64,000 bases of DNA, taken from NCBI RefSeq assembly GCF_000327065.1, contig NC_019936.1:1240001-1304000 (forward strand). Reading direction: 5' to 3'. The DNA comes from Stutzerimonas stutzeri RCH2. Lineage in GTDB: Bacteria > Pseudomonadota > Gammaproteobacteria > Pseudomonadales > Pseudomonadaceae. The notes beneath the pieces are model-generated. The model did not search any database and was not told where the DNA came from. It was given only the letters and a program-made list of their open reading frames with translations. This document shows positions 56,572 through 64,000 of the stretch, one piece after another (positions within the stretch are counted from its first letter, which is position 1; every line of letters begins with the position of its first letter). Position numbers and translations under genes: made by a program.

Positions 56572-58119
56572 TCATCTTGATTCCAGCTCCCGTGCGACGT
56601 TTTCGGCCAGGCCGGCACCGGCCTCGCTCATGGTCAGATAGGTACGGTCGGCGCCGGCTTCCTGAATGCGCTGGGCGATGTCCTCGTACATGGCGTGGGA
56701 GACGACCAGCCCGCGGAAGCCGCTTTCGCGCAGCTTGCGAGTGGAGATGATCTTGGCCTCCGGGTCGTTCATCGCCAGGATCACGGCCTCGACCTGGTTC
56801 ATCTCCAGGCTCTGCCAGAACATCTGGTCCTCGGCGTCGGCGAAGAGAATCTTGCGCCCTTCCTGGGTGCTTTTTTCTACCATCACCGGGTCTGAATCCA
56901 GGCTAATCAGGCGAAAGCCCTTCTGCGCCAGATAATCGTAGGCGGCCCGCCCCGTGCGCCCCATGCCCATGATCAGGATGCGCGCGTCGCCCAGCGACAC
57001 CGGTTGCTCGTCGGGGTGGCGAATGTTGCGCTCGCAGCGAATCAACCGCGGCGCCAGGCGTTCGTACAGCGGGTGGGCGATGCGGTTGAGCTGTGCGGAA
57101 ATGATGAATGACAGGGCGACCGTGATCGCCAGGGGCATCAACCATTGCGGCAGTACCACGCTGGCGACGATCAGGCCGAACTCGCTGTAGTTGGTCAGGC
57201 TGGCCGCGCTGAGAAAGGCGCTGCGTGCGCGCAGGCGGAAGGCGATGAACAGGCCGAAGAACAGCACGCCCTTGAGCGGTAGCAGCAACGCCATGGCGAA
57301 GGCGAACCACAGGGCGTCGGCATCCGGTAGCCCGCCGATGCCGATCTTCAGGAAGAAGCCGACCAGGAACACTTCCTTGATCGCCCACAGCGAGTTGGAT
57401 AGCTCGCTGGCGCGCTTGTGCTTGGCGAGCATGGCACCGAAGGCCAGGGCGCCCAGTTCGGAACTCAGGCCCACGTATTCGAAACCGAGGCCGCCCGCGA
57501 CCAGTGCCAGCATCAGGCCGAGCAGTACCATCAGTTCTTCGTGACCGCTGTGGTCGAGCAGGCGGAACAGCACGGGGCGCAGCAGCGGCAGCAGAAACAC
57601 CAGCAGCGCCCAGGCGGAAGGCAACTTGCCGGCGGCGAGGCTCATCACCACCAGGGCGATGAGGTCCTGGATGATCAGCACGCCGATGGCGACGCGGCCG
57701 TGGAAGGCGCGCAGCTCGCGCTTGCTTTCCAGCACCTTGGCCGCCAGCACGGTGCTGGAGAATGACAGGGCAATGGCCAGCAGCATTGCTTCGCGCCAGT
57801 CGCTGTCGAGGATCAGCATGATCGCCGGCAGCACCAGTACGCTGGATATGAAGAAGTGCAGCAGGCTGCCGCCAATGACTTCGCGGCGCACCAGATTGCC
57901 AAGCTTGAGCTTGAGCCCCACGGTGAACAGCAGCAGGAGCACGCCCAGATGCGCCAGATGGTCGAGGATGATGCTGTCGTCCTGGGTGACGCCGACATAG
58001 TCACCGGCCGCGGCCAGCGCAAAACCGGCGCCCAGATAGCCGATCAGTGGCGGAAGGCCAATGAAGCGGGCAAGCAGCCCGAGGGCGAAGGCGAAGGCAA
58101 TCCAGCTGGCTTCAATCAC
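56572..58119 (-). CDS. CPA2-type monovalent cation/proton antiporter with RCK domain (YbaL/KefB-like)
   Basis: A 515-residue protein: an N-terminal Na+/H+ exchanger domain with about 11-12 helices (LLLFTVGLKLKLGNL, LSFSSTVLAAKVLESKRE), then a cytoplasmic TrkA-N nucleotide-binding domain (RILIMGMGRTGRAAYDYLAQ). It exchanges K+ or Na+ for H+. Its start is GTG with no clear ribosome site. It sits between the two NCS2 permeases without an obvious pathway link. Confidence 0.87.
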   Translation of the reverse strand: MIEASWIAFAFALGLLARFIGLPPLIGYLGAGFALAAAGDYVGVTQDDSIILDHLAHLGVLLLLFTVGLKLKLGNLVRREVIGGSLLHFFISSVLVLPAIMLILDSDWREAMLLAIALSFSSTVLAAKVLESKRELRAFHGRVAIGVLIIQDLIALVVMSLAAGKLPSAWALLVFLLPLLRPVLFRLLDHSGHEELMVLLGLMLALVAGGLGFEYVGLSSELGALAFGAMLAKHKRASELSNSLWAIKEVFLVGFFLKIGIGGLPDADALWFAFAMALLLPLKGVLFFGLFIAFRLRARSAFLSAASLTNYSEFGLIVASVVLPQWLMPLAITVALSFIISAQLNRIAHPLYERLAPRLIRCERNIRHPDEQPVSLGDARILIMGMGRTGRAAYDYLAQKGFRLISLDSDPVMVEKSTQEGRKILFADAEDQMFWQSLEMNQVEAVILAMNDPEAKIISTRKLRESGFRGLVVSHAMYEDIAQRIQEAGADRTYLTMSEAGAGLAENVARELESR

Positions 58120-58216
58120 GGGCGGCGTCCGGCGCAGAGGAGGGGCGCGGCATTTTAACGGGATGTACCGGCTTGTCGAGCTGACCTCGTGGCGGCAGAG
58201 CGAAGGATGTAGGTGG

Positions 58217-58237
58217 GGCGGCCCGGCACGGGCCGCC
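58217..58237 (-). terminator. Hairpin after the second NCS2 gene
   Basis: Perfect 9-bp stem GGCGGCCCG / CGGGCCGCC with a 3-nt loop, about 10 bases past the stop; no T run, so it may be a REP-like or mRNA 3'-end element. Confidence 0.5.
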
Positions 58238-58246
58238 AGTGGACGC

Positions 58247-59587
58247 TCAGGCGTGAGCCGAACCGGTCAGGGCCTCGCGCTCAGGGCCGCCGAGCACATT
58301 GAAGAGCAGGTTCAGCGCCACCGCGCTCAGTGTTGCCAGGGCGATGCCGCTGTGGGTGATCGGCTCCAGCCAGTGCGGCAGCTGGGCGAAGAACTCCGGG
58401 CGAATCACCGGAATCATGCCCAAACCGATGCTCACGGCGACCAGCAGCTGATTGCGTCGATCACTGATATCGGCTTCCTGGAGAATCTTGATGCCGGTCG
58501 CCGCGACCATGCCGAACATGGCGATACCGGCGCCGCCGAGCACTGCGGCGGGTATCGAGGCGACCAGGAATGCCGCTTTCGGCAGCAGGCTCAGGGCGAT
58601 CAGGATCAGCCCGGCGATCGCGGTGACGTAGCGGCTGCGCACGCCGGTCATCTGCACCAGGCCGATGTTCTGCGCGAACGATGAATGGGTGAAGGTATTC
58701 ATGAAACCGGCCAGGAAGGTCGCGCCGGCATCGCACAGCAGGCCGCGGCGCAACCGTTGCGGGTCGACCGTCTCGCCGGTGATCCGCCCGAGCGCCAGGA
58801 ACATGCCCGCCGACTCGACGAAGATGATCACCACCACCAGGCACATCGACAGGATTGGCGCCAGCGAGAAAGTCGGCGCGCCGAAGTGGTTCGGCGTGAC
58901 CACCTGCACGGCAGGTGCGGCGGCCATGCCGGAGAGGTCGACCATGCCCAACGCGCCGGCCAGGGCGTAACCGAGGCCCATGCCGATCAGCACCGATACG
59001 TTGACCCAGAAGCCGCGCAGGAAGCGATTCACCAGCAGAATGGTGCCGAGCACCGCAGCCGCGATACCGAGGTAATGCACGCTACCGAACTGGCTGGTAC
59101 TGCTGCCGCCGCCGGCCCAGTTCACCGCCACCGGGAACAGCGAAAGGCCGATGGCGGTAATCACGGTGCCGGTCACCAGCGGTGGAAAGAAGCGCACGAT
59201 GCGGCAGACGAACGGCGCGATCAGCAGGCCGAAGGCGCCGGCGGCAATGGTTGCGCCGAAGATACCGGTCATGCCGACGCCTGGCATGCCGGCCATGACC
59301 ACCATGCTGCTCACCGCGGCGAAACTGGCGCCCATCATCACCGGCATGCGGATGCCCAGCGGGCCGATGCCCAGCGACTGCACCAGCGTGGCGATGCCGG
59401 CGACCAGCAGGTCGGCATTGATCAGAAAGGCAATTTCGTCGCGGGACAGTCCGGCGGCCTGGCCGACGATCAGCGGGACGGCGACGGCGCCGCCGTACAT
59501 CAGCAGCACATGCTGCAGGCTCACCAGCAATTGCTGCAGCCAGGGCAGCCGATTCGCCCCGGCGGGGCGGGCGTTCAGATCGTTCAT
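58247..59587 (-). CDS. NCS2 nucleobase:cation symporter, probable uric acid/xanthine permease
   Basis: A 446-residue transporter with the NCS2 pattern (LPWLQQLLVSLQHVLLMYGG, LGIRMPVMMGASFAAVS, FAQNIGLVQMTGVRSRYV). It has the QN and SR motif positions shared with uric acid transporters of the UacT/PucJK type. ATG 59587 (MNDLNARP) has GAGG upstream; the longer frame is not favoured. It is directly followed on the chromosome by puuD, supporting urate as substrate. Confidence 0.88.
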   Translation of the reverse strand: MNDLNARPAGANRLPWLQQLLVSLQHVLLMYGGAVAVPLIVGQAAGLSRDEIAFLINADLLVAGIATLVQSLGIGPLGIRMPVMMGASFAAVSSMVVMAGMPGVGMTGIFGATIAAGAFGLLIAPFVCRIVRFFPPLVTGTVITAIGLSLFPVAVNWAGGGSSTSQFGSVHYLGIAAAVLGTILLVNRFLRGFWVNVSVLIGMGLGYALAGALGMVDLSGMAAAPAVQVVTPNHFGAPTFSLAPILSMCLVVVIIFVESAGMFLALGRITGETVDPQRLRRGLLCDAGATFLAGFMNTFTHSSFAQNIGLVQMTGVRSRYVTAIAGLILIALSLLPKAAFLVASIPAAVLGGAGIAMFGMVAATGIKILQEADISDRRNQLLVAVSIGLGMIPVIRPEFFAQLPHWLEPITHSGIALATLSAVALNLLFNVLGGPEREALTGSAHA

Positions 59588-59696
59588 GCAAGATACCTCG
59601 GGCGCGTTTGTTATTGATTGTCGCGACAGCCCCCTGCACGGAGGGGCCGGTATGGCCTGCACCGGGGGCGTGCCCGACGGTGAAACGGCGTTGCAT

Positions 59697-59727
59697 AAAA
59701 AAGCCGCACGCTATGCGTGCGGCTTGC
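59697..59727 (-). terminator. Rho-independent terminator after puuD
   Basis: Stem AAGCCGCACGC / GCGTGCGGCTT with a 3-nt loop and an A run on the plus strand (T run on the minus strand), about 10 bases past the puuD stop. Confidence 0.85.
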
Positions 59728-59734
59728 AGCAGGC

Positions 59735-60961
59735 TCAGTTGACCCTGGCGCCCTTGGCGATCCAGTCACCGAGCAGGTCGCGCTCTTCCTGAGTCATCTG
59801 AGTGATGTTGCCCAGCGGCATGATCTGGCTGGCCACGGTCTGAGCGTGGATCTTCGCCGCCTGCTGGCGGATCTGTTCGGCGCTGTCGAACATGACACCG
59901 GCCGGCGCGGCACTGAACATCGGGCTGCTCGGGTTGGCCGAATGGCAGACGGTGCAGCGCTCATGAATCACCGCGTTGACCTTGGCGAAGTCGGCGGCGC
60001 CGGCAGTGGCCTGGTTCGCCATGCTCGCCTGCTCCGGCGAGGTCGCGGTGAGGTTTGGTGCCGGTTGGCGGTTCGGTGCAGTGACGTAGGCCAGACAGAT
60101 CATGCCCAGCGCCGCGGCCGGCAGCGCCCAGGCGAAGCGGTTGCCACTGTGGCGGGTGTTGAAGTAGTGGCGTGCCAGCACCGACAGCGCGCCGAGGGCG
60201 GCGAGGATCAGCCAGTTGTACTGGCTGCCGTAGGTGCTCGGGAAGTGGTTGCTGATCATGATGAACAGCACCGGCAGAGTGAAGTAGTTGTTGTGTCGCG
60301 AACGCAGCAGACCCTTGGCCGGCAGCACCGGATCGGGCGTGCGGTTCTGCTCGATGGCGGCGACCAGTGCGCGCTGCGCCGGCATGATGATGCGGAACAC
60401 GTTGCCGACCATGATGGTGCCGATCAGGGCGCCGGTGTGGATATAGGCGGCGCGACCGCTGAAGATCTGCGAATAGCCCCAGCATGCGGCGATCACCAGC
60501 ACGAACAGCACCAGGCCGAGCAGGGCGGGGGTCTTGCCCAGCGGCGAATCGCAGAGCAGGTCATAGACGAACCAGCCGACGATCAGCGAGCCGAAACCGA
60601 TGGCAATGGCCGCAGCGGGGGACAGCTCACTGCCCGGTGCGATCAGGTACAGGCTCGGGTTGAGGTAGTACACCACCATCAGCAGGGCCACACCGGACAG
60701 CCAGGTGGTGTAGGCCTCCCACTTGAACCAGTGCAGGTTCTCCGGCATCTGCGGCGGGGCCAGCTTGTACTTTTCCAGGTGGTAGATACCGCCCCCGTGG
60801 ATGGCCCAGAGGTCGCCCGAAAGCCCCTCGCGTGGGTTACTGCGGTTGAGGTTGTTTTCCAGCCAGACGAAGTAGAAGGAGGCACCGATCCAGGCGATGC
60901 CGACGATCATGTGAATCCAGCGAATACTCAGGTTCAGCCATTCGGTCAGATGTGCGTCCAC
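59735..60961 (-). CDS. puuD: Urate hydroxylase PuuD
   Basis: A 408-residue membrane protein with eight predicted helices (WIHMIVGIAWIGASFYFVWL at the start) and a C-terminal cytochrome-c domain with ERCTVCHSANP (CxxCH). PuuD is the membrane-bound urate oxidase of many proteobacteria, passing electrons to the respiratory chain. It yields 5-hydroxyisourate. The start is GTG 60961 with AGAGG upstream. It is followed by the second NCS2 permease and preceded by allA. Confidence 0.93.
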   Translation of the reverse strand: MDAHLTEWLNLSIRWIHMIVGIAWIGASFYFVWLENNLNRSNPREGLSGDLWAIHGGGIYHLEKYKLAPPQMPENLHWFKWEAYTTWLSGVALLMVVYYLNPSLYLIAPGSELSPAAAIAIGFGSLIVGWFVYDLLCDSPLGKTPALLGLVLFVLVIAACWGYSQIFSGRAAYIHTGALIGTIMVGNVFRIIMPAQRALVAAIEQNRTPDPVLPAKGLLRSRHNNYFTLPVLFIMISNHFPSTYGSQYNWLILAALGALSVLARHYFNTRHSGNRFAWALPAAALGMICLAYVTAPNRQPAPNLTATSPEQASMANQATAGAADFAKVNAVIHERCTVCHSANPSSPMFSAAPAGVMFDSAEQIRQQAAKIHAQTVASQIMPLGNITQMTQEERDLLGDWIAKGARVN

Positions 60962-61048
60962 GTTGATTACCTCTTTGCACGGTCGCCGTAGCGGCCGTCA
61001 TTTCTTCTTATTGGAGTCGGCTTGAGCGCGTCGTGAGTGCGGCTGCAC

Positions 61049-61561
61049 TCAAGTCGATTTCCGTTGGGGGTCGAGGAGGAGTTGCTGATCCTCCGTGAAG
61101 AAGTACTCGTCGCAGTTGTTGCCAGAACCGCTGCGATCGACCACCAGGAATTCATCCCGCTTTTCGATCGTCAGCACCGGGTGGTGCCAGACGCCGCGGT
61201 GGTAATTGACGCCCTGCCTGCCGTTGCTGCGAAAGGCGCGGACGTGACCCGGTACAGGTGCATCGCCAAGTGGCGCGACCACGACCAGAAAAGGGTTGCC
61301 GAGCAGCGGTATGAACGCCTGGCTGCCCTGCGGGTGTCGTTCGAGCATGCGGATGGCCAGCGGCATCTCCAGTGCGTCGGCGGCGAAGATGCTGATGATC
61401 GCCTGGTCTTCCGGCTGCGCGGTCTCGACCGTCGCCAGCTTGTGATAGCGGCGGGTGGAACCGTTATTGATCATGAAATAGTCGCTGCCTTCGGTTTCGA
61501 TCACATCACCGAATGGGGCGAAGGCTTCCTTGGTCAACGGTTCGATCTTGAGTGTGCGCAT
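61049..61561 (-). CDS. allA: Ureidoglycolate lyase
   Basis: A 170-residue cupin-fold enzyme beginning MRTLKIEPLTKEAFAPFGDV, with YFMINNGSTRRYHKLA, VVVAPLGDAPVPGHVRAFRS and GVNYHRGVWHHPVL, the metal/substrate region of AllA. It converts ureidoglycolate to glyoxylate and urea, feeding the gcl operon. It lies between puuD and alc. Confidence 0.95.
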   Translation of the reverse strand: MRTLKIEPLTKEAFAPFGDVIETEGSDYFMINNGSTRRYHKLATVETAQPEDQAIISIFAADALEMPLAIRMLERHPQGSQAFIPLLGNPFLVVVAPLGDAPVPGHVRAFRSNGRQGVNYHRGVWHHPVLTIEKRDEFLVVDRSGSGNNCDEYFFTEDQQLLLDPQRKST

Positions 61562-61627
61562 GCGGTGCTCGTTGTCTTGATTGCTGAATCGAAGGCGGCT
61601 GCAAACCGCCGTTGAGGCTGCCAGATC

Positions 61628-61657
61628 CGTAGCCTGGGCTTCAGCCCACCACGGCTA
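61628..61657. repeat. REP-like hairpin between allA and alc
   Basis: GTAGCCTGGGCTTCAGCCCACCACGGCTAC folds into GTAGCC / GGCTAC and GGGCT / AGCCC stems with a small bulge. Similar to pseudomonad REP sequences. Confidence 0.55.
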
Positions 61658-61671
61658 CCCCGGCTGGTCGC

Positions 61672-62667
61672 TTAGCGGGCCACCTTGCCAAACAGGCGCA
61701 GCCGACTGACGCCGCCGTCCGGGAAGATGTTCAGGCGCACATGGGTGATCGGCCCGAGCCTGGCGATCTGCTCGGCGAACTCGTGTTCGGCGTGCATCGA
61801 GAGCTTCTGGCTCGGCAGTAGCTCGCGCCAGAACAGGCTCTGCGTTTCGATCTGGCTGTCGGTGCCGCCTTTGACGTAAGCCGCCTGGATACTGCAGCTG
61901 TCCGGGTAGTTGCCCTTGAAATGCAGGGTGTCGACGACGATGCGCTCGATCTCGCCCGGGTGGCCGAGGGCGACGATCACCCAGTCGTTGCCCGGCGTGC
62001 GGCGGCGGGCGGTTTCCCAGCCGTCGCCCATGTTTTCGCCACGGTTCGGGTTGAGGATGTTGCTCATGCGGCCGAAGTGCTCGTCGGAGCAGGCCAGTGC
62101 GCGGCCGCCATTGAGTGCGGCGGCGAGGTCGATCTGCTGGTTGTCGCCGACGCTGCTCCAATCGCGGTACGGAATGCCGTGCACGCGCAGGCGGGCGACG
62201 CCGCCGTCCGGGTAGATGTTGAAGCGCAGATGGCTGACCGGCTGGTCGAAGGCGATCTCGTGGTAGTGGTGGCTGTTGCCCTTGAGCTCGACCGCCGGAA
62301 GGATTTCGCTCCAGACGGTGTCGTCGCTCGGCTCGCCGTCGGTGATGTAGCAGGTTTCCAGCGAGGCCGATGGCGGGTAGTTGCCGGTGAAGAAGCTGGT
62401 GTCGATATCCACGCCCTTGATCTGGCCCGGCACGCCCAGGCGAATCACCGCATGGTCGTAGCCTTCGAAACGCTTGCGGCGCGACTCCCAGCCGTCCATC
62501 CACTTGCCGTTGTCATCGAACACGCCTTCCTTCCACACCGCTGGTGTCGGCTGGAACAGGCGGTTGACGTCGGCGAACCAGTCGTCGGTGACGGAGATGG
62601 CGCGCGTGCCCAGGCGGGCATCAGCCAGGTTGACGTATTTTTCGAAGGGTGCGGCGTAAGCTTTCAT
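61672..62667 (-). CDS. alc: Allantoicase
   Basis: A 331-residue enzyme with two jelly-roll repeats, each with the pattern [10 protein letters not shown] / [31 protein letters not shown] / [20 protein letters not shown], and [19 protein letters not shown] / [19 protein letters not shown]. It splits allantoate into ureidoglycolate and urea. Located between uraD and allA in pathway-adjacent order. Confidence 0.96.
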   Translation of the reverse strand: MKAYAAPFEKYVNLADARLGTRAISVTDDWFADVNRLFQPTPAVWKEGVFDDNGKWMDGWESRRKRFEGYDHAVIRLGVPGQIKGVDIDTSFFTGNYPPSASLETCYITDGEPSDDTVWSEILPAVELKGNSHHYHEIAFDQPVSHLRFNIYPDGGVARLRVHGIPYRDWSSVGDNQQIDLAAALNGGRALACSDEHFGRMSNILNPNRGENMGDGWETARRRTPGNDWVIVALGHPGEIERIVVDTLHFKGNYPDSCSIQAAYVKGGTDSQIETQSLFWRELLPSQKLSMHAEHEFAEQIARLGPITHVRLNIFPDGGVSRLRLFGKVAR

Positions 62668-62727
62668 GACTCGTCTGCCTTGGCTGAGAGAAGCGGTTTT
62701 ATATCGAGACTGGCTTTGTTGCGGTCG

Positions 62728-63243
62728 TTACATTGCCTGCAGGCGGAACAGGGCGATCTTGTTGATCTCCGCCAGCGCCCGGGCGAACTCCCGCTCGGGG
62801 TCGTTGTGGATGCGCTCTTCGAACGCGGCAAGGATCTGGTGCCGGTTGCTGCCCTTGACCGCCATGATGAAGGGAAAGCCGAACTTGGCCTTGTAGGCAT
62901 CGTTGAGTTCGGTGAAACGGGCGAACTCCTCGGCGGTGCATTCATGAATGCCGGCACCGGCCTGCTCCGAGGTGCTGGCGGCGGTCAGTTCACCGCGCAC
63001 GGCAGCCTTGCCGGCCAGATCCGGGTGAGCGTTGACCAGTGCCAGCTGGGTGTCGTGATCGGCAGCGAGCATGGCCTGCGAGAGGCGGGTGTGCATCACC
63101 TCGACGTAGTCCAGCGTCTCGTCGGCGCCTGCGCCGTAGACCGTCTCGGCGACCCAGGGCGAGTGTTCGTAGACATCGGCGAAGGCGGCGACGAAAGCGT
63201 CGCGGTCCAGCGTCGAAGGTTTGATCGTCTTGAAAGGTGTCAT
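62728..63243 (-). CDS. uraD: OHCU decarboxylase
   Basis: A 171-residue helical enzyme starting MTPFKTIKPSTLDRDAFVAA, with LALVNAHPDLAGKAAV (catalytic His near residue 68) and FGFPFIMAVKG. It decarboxylates 2-oxo-4-hydroxy-4-carboxy-5-ureidoimidazoline to S-allantoin. The ATG overlaps the stop of puuE by 4 bases (ATGA), so translation is coupled. Confidence 0.95.
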   Translation of the reverse strand: MTPFKTIKPSTLDRDAFVAAFADVYEHSPWVAETVYGAGADETLDYVEVMHTRLSQAMLAADHDTQLALVNAHPDLAGKAAVRGELTAASTSEQAGAGIHECTAEEFARFTELNDAYKAKFGFPFIMAVKGSNRHQILAAFEERIHNDPEREFARALAEINKIALFRLQAM

Positions 63244-64000
63244 GCATTGCGCTCCGCAGTGAGAGGGTGGGTGGCATGCCAGTGGCGCGCGATGTCTACG
63301 CGGCGAGCGCACCAGACCTTGTCGAAGCCCTTCACGTATTCGAGGAAACGGGCAAGCGAAGCCAGGCGCGCCGGGCGACCGAGCAGCCGGCAGTGCATAC
63401 CGATGGACAGCATCTTCGGCGCGCCTTCGCAGCCTTCGGCGTAGAGCACGTCGAAGGCGTCCTTGAGGTAGGTGAAGAAATCGTCGCCGGTGTTGAAGCC
63501 CTGGACCTGGGTAAAGCGCATGTCGTTGGTGTCCAGCGTGTAAGGAATCACCAGATGCGGTTTTTCCGGGGTTGATTCCGGGTCCCAGTAGGGCAGGTCA
63601 TCGTCGTAGGTGTCGGAGTCGTAGAGAAAGCCGCCCTCTTCGCGCACCAGACGCCGGGTGTTCGGGCCGGTGCGACCGGTATACCAGCCCAGCGGCCGTT
63701 CGCCGGTGAGCTCGGTGAGGATGCGGATGGCCTCCTGCATGTGCTCGCGTTCTTCGCTTTCATCCATGTGTTGGTAGTCGATCCAGCGATAGCCATGGCT
63801 GCAGATTTCGTGACCGGCACTGGCCATCGCCTGGATCAGCTCCGGATGGCGCTGGGCGGCCATGGCCACGGCGAAGATGGTCAGCGGAATGGCGTGCTGG
63901 TCGAACAGCTTGAGCAGGCGCCAGACACCGGCGCGGCTGCCGTACTCATAGAGCGATTCCATGCTCATGTGACGCACGCCCTGCAACGGTTGCGCTGCCA
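63240..64000 (-). CDS. puuE: Allantoinase PuuE, 5' part cut by window end
   Basis: A polysaccharide-deacetylase-fold allantoinase, with about 253 residues visible. The start lies beyond 64000: codons continue in frame to the edge as AAQPLQGVRHMSMESLYEYG, matching the interior of PuuE proteins (about 308 aa). Motifs include HEICSHGYRWIDYQ and GWYTGRTGPNTRRLV. It opens the allantoin ring to allantoate. The ORF from the TTG at 63986 is therefore not the true start. Confidence 0.93.
   Translation of the reverse strand, partial: AAQPLQGVRHMSMESLYEYGSRAGVWRLLKLFDQHAIPLTIFAVAMAAQRHPELIQAMASAGHEICSHGYRWIDYQHMDESEEREHMQEAIRILTELTGERPLGWYTGRTGPNTRRLVREEGGFLYDSDTYDDDLPYWDPESTPEKPHLVIPYTLDTNDMRFTQVQGFNTGDDFFTYLKDAFDVLYAEGCEGAPKMLSIGMHCRLLGRPARLASLARFLEYVKGFDKVWCARRVDIARHWHATHPLTAERNA

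Noticed and set aside
54915..56750. 611-codon open frame antisense to the NCS2 permease
   Set aside because: Shadow of the permease gene; composition rich in Arg, Gln, His and Asp and no family resemblance.
61921..63444. 507-codon open frame antisense to alc, uraD and puuE
   Set aside because: It spans three well-identified minus-strand genes, so it cannot be a real product.

Overview
The window is high-GC, almost fully coding chromosomal DNA from a gammaproteobacterium of the Pseudomonas/Stutzerimonas group. From memory, the gene order yajQ-mscS-ampG ... fxsA-groES-groEL ... mexVW ... imelysin cluster ... bifA-sodB-argO-argP resembles a P. aeruginosa chromosome block, and pyk-glycerate kinase-glxR-hyi-gcl plus the ureide genes resembles a second block. 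No tRNA, rRNA, insertion sequence, prophage or CRISPR array was seen.

Region 1 (0-14 kb) holds housekeeping and envelope genes: YajQ, an MscS channel, AmpG, an alkyltransferase-like protein, a DUF481 protein, an SDR reductase, a HugZ-like protein, FxsA, GroES-GroEL behind a sigma-32-like promoter, and a MexVW-type RND pump without its own outer-membrane channel.

Region 2 (14-30 kb) starts with a chemoreceptor. It continues with a four-gene periplasmic iron cluster (imelysin/IcmP, di-haem DUF1111 protein, second imelysin, Tat-exported DUF1513 protein) behind a Fur-like box. After that come a LemA + GIDE/EF-hand membrane pair, a spermidine-synthase-like protein, the c-di-GMP phosphodiesterase BifA, SodB, the ArgO-type exporter with divergent ArgP, and a membrane coiled-coil protein with a run of 14 glycines.

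Region 3 (30-38 kb) has the autotransporter esterase EstA, a diguanylate cyclase, PncB, a 56-residue KGG-repeat protein, flavohaemoglobin Hmp with a PpyR-like partner behind an ANR/DNR box, a DUF2188 protein and a urea transporter.

Region 4 (38-64 kb) is dominated by purine and ureide catabolism. Two Tsx-like channels and two NCS2 permeases import nucleosides and bases. PuuD, UraD, PuuE (cut by the window edge), Alc and AllA take urate to glyoxylate plus urea. Gcl, Hyi, GlxR, glycerate 2-kinase and pyruvate kinase take glyoxylate to pyruvate. A RutR-like TetR regulator and a LysR regulator sit beside these genes. A stress module is embedded at 46.2-49.3 kb: an exported hydroxyisourate hydrolase-like protein and an exported HbpS/GlcG protein, divergent from an HprRS/CusRS-type two-component system, with an inverted repeat between them whose arms match the E. 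coli HprR/CusR box. XthA, a GAF-EAL protein and a DUF2383 protein follow.

The best candidates for follow-up are the HprRS-HiuH-HbpS module, the Fur-linked imelysin cluster, the LemA-GIDE-EF-hand pair, and the Hmp-PpyR unit under an ANR/DNR-type box.
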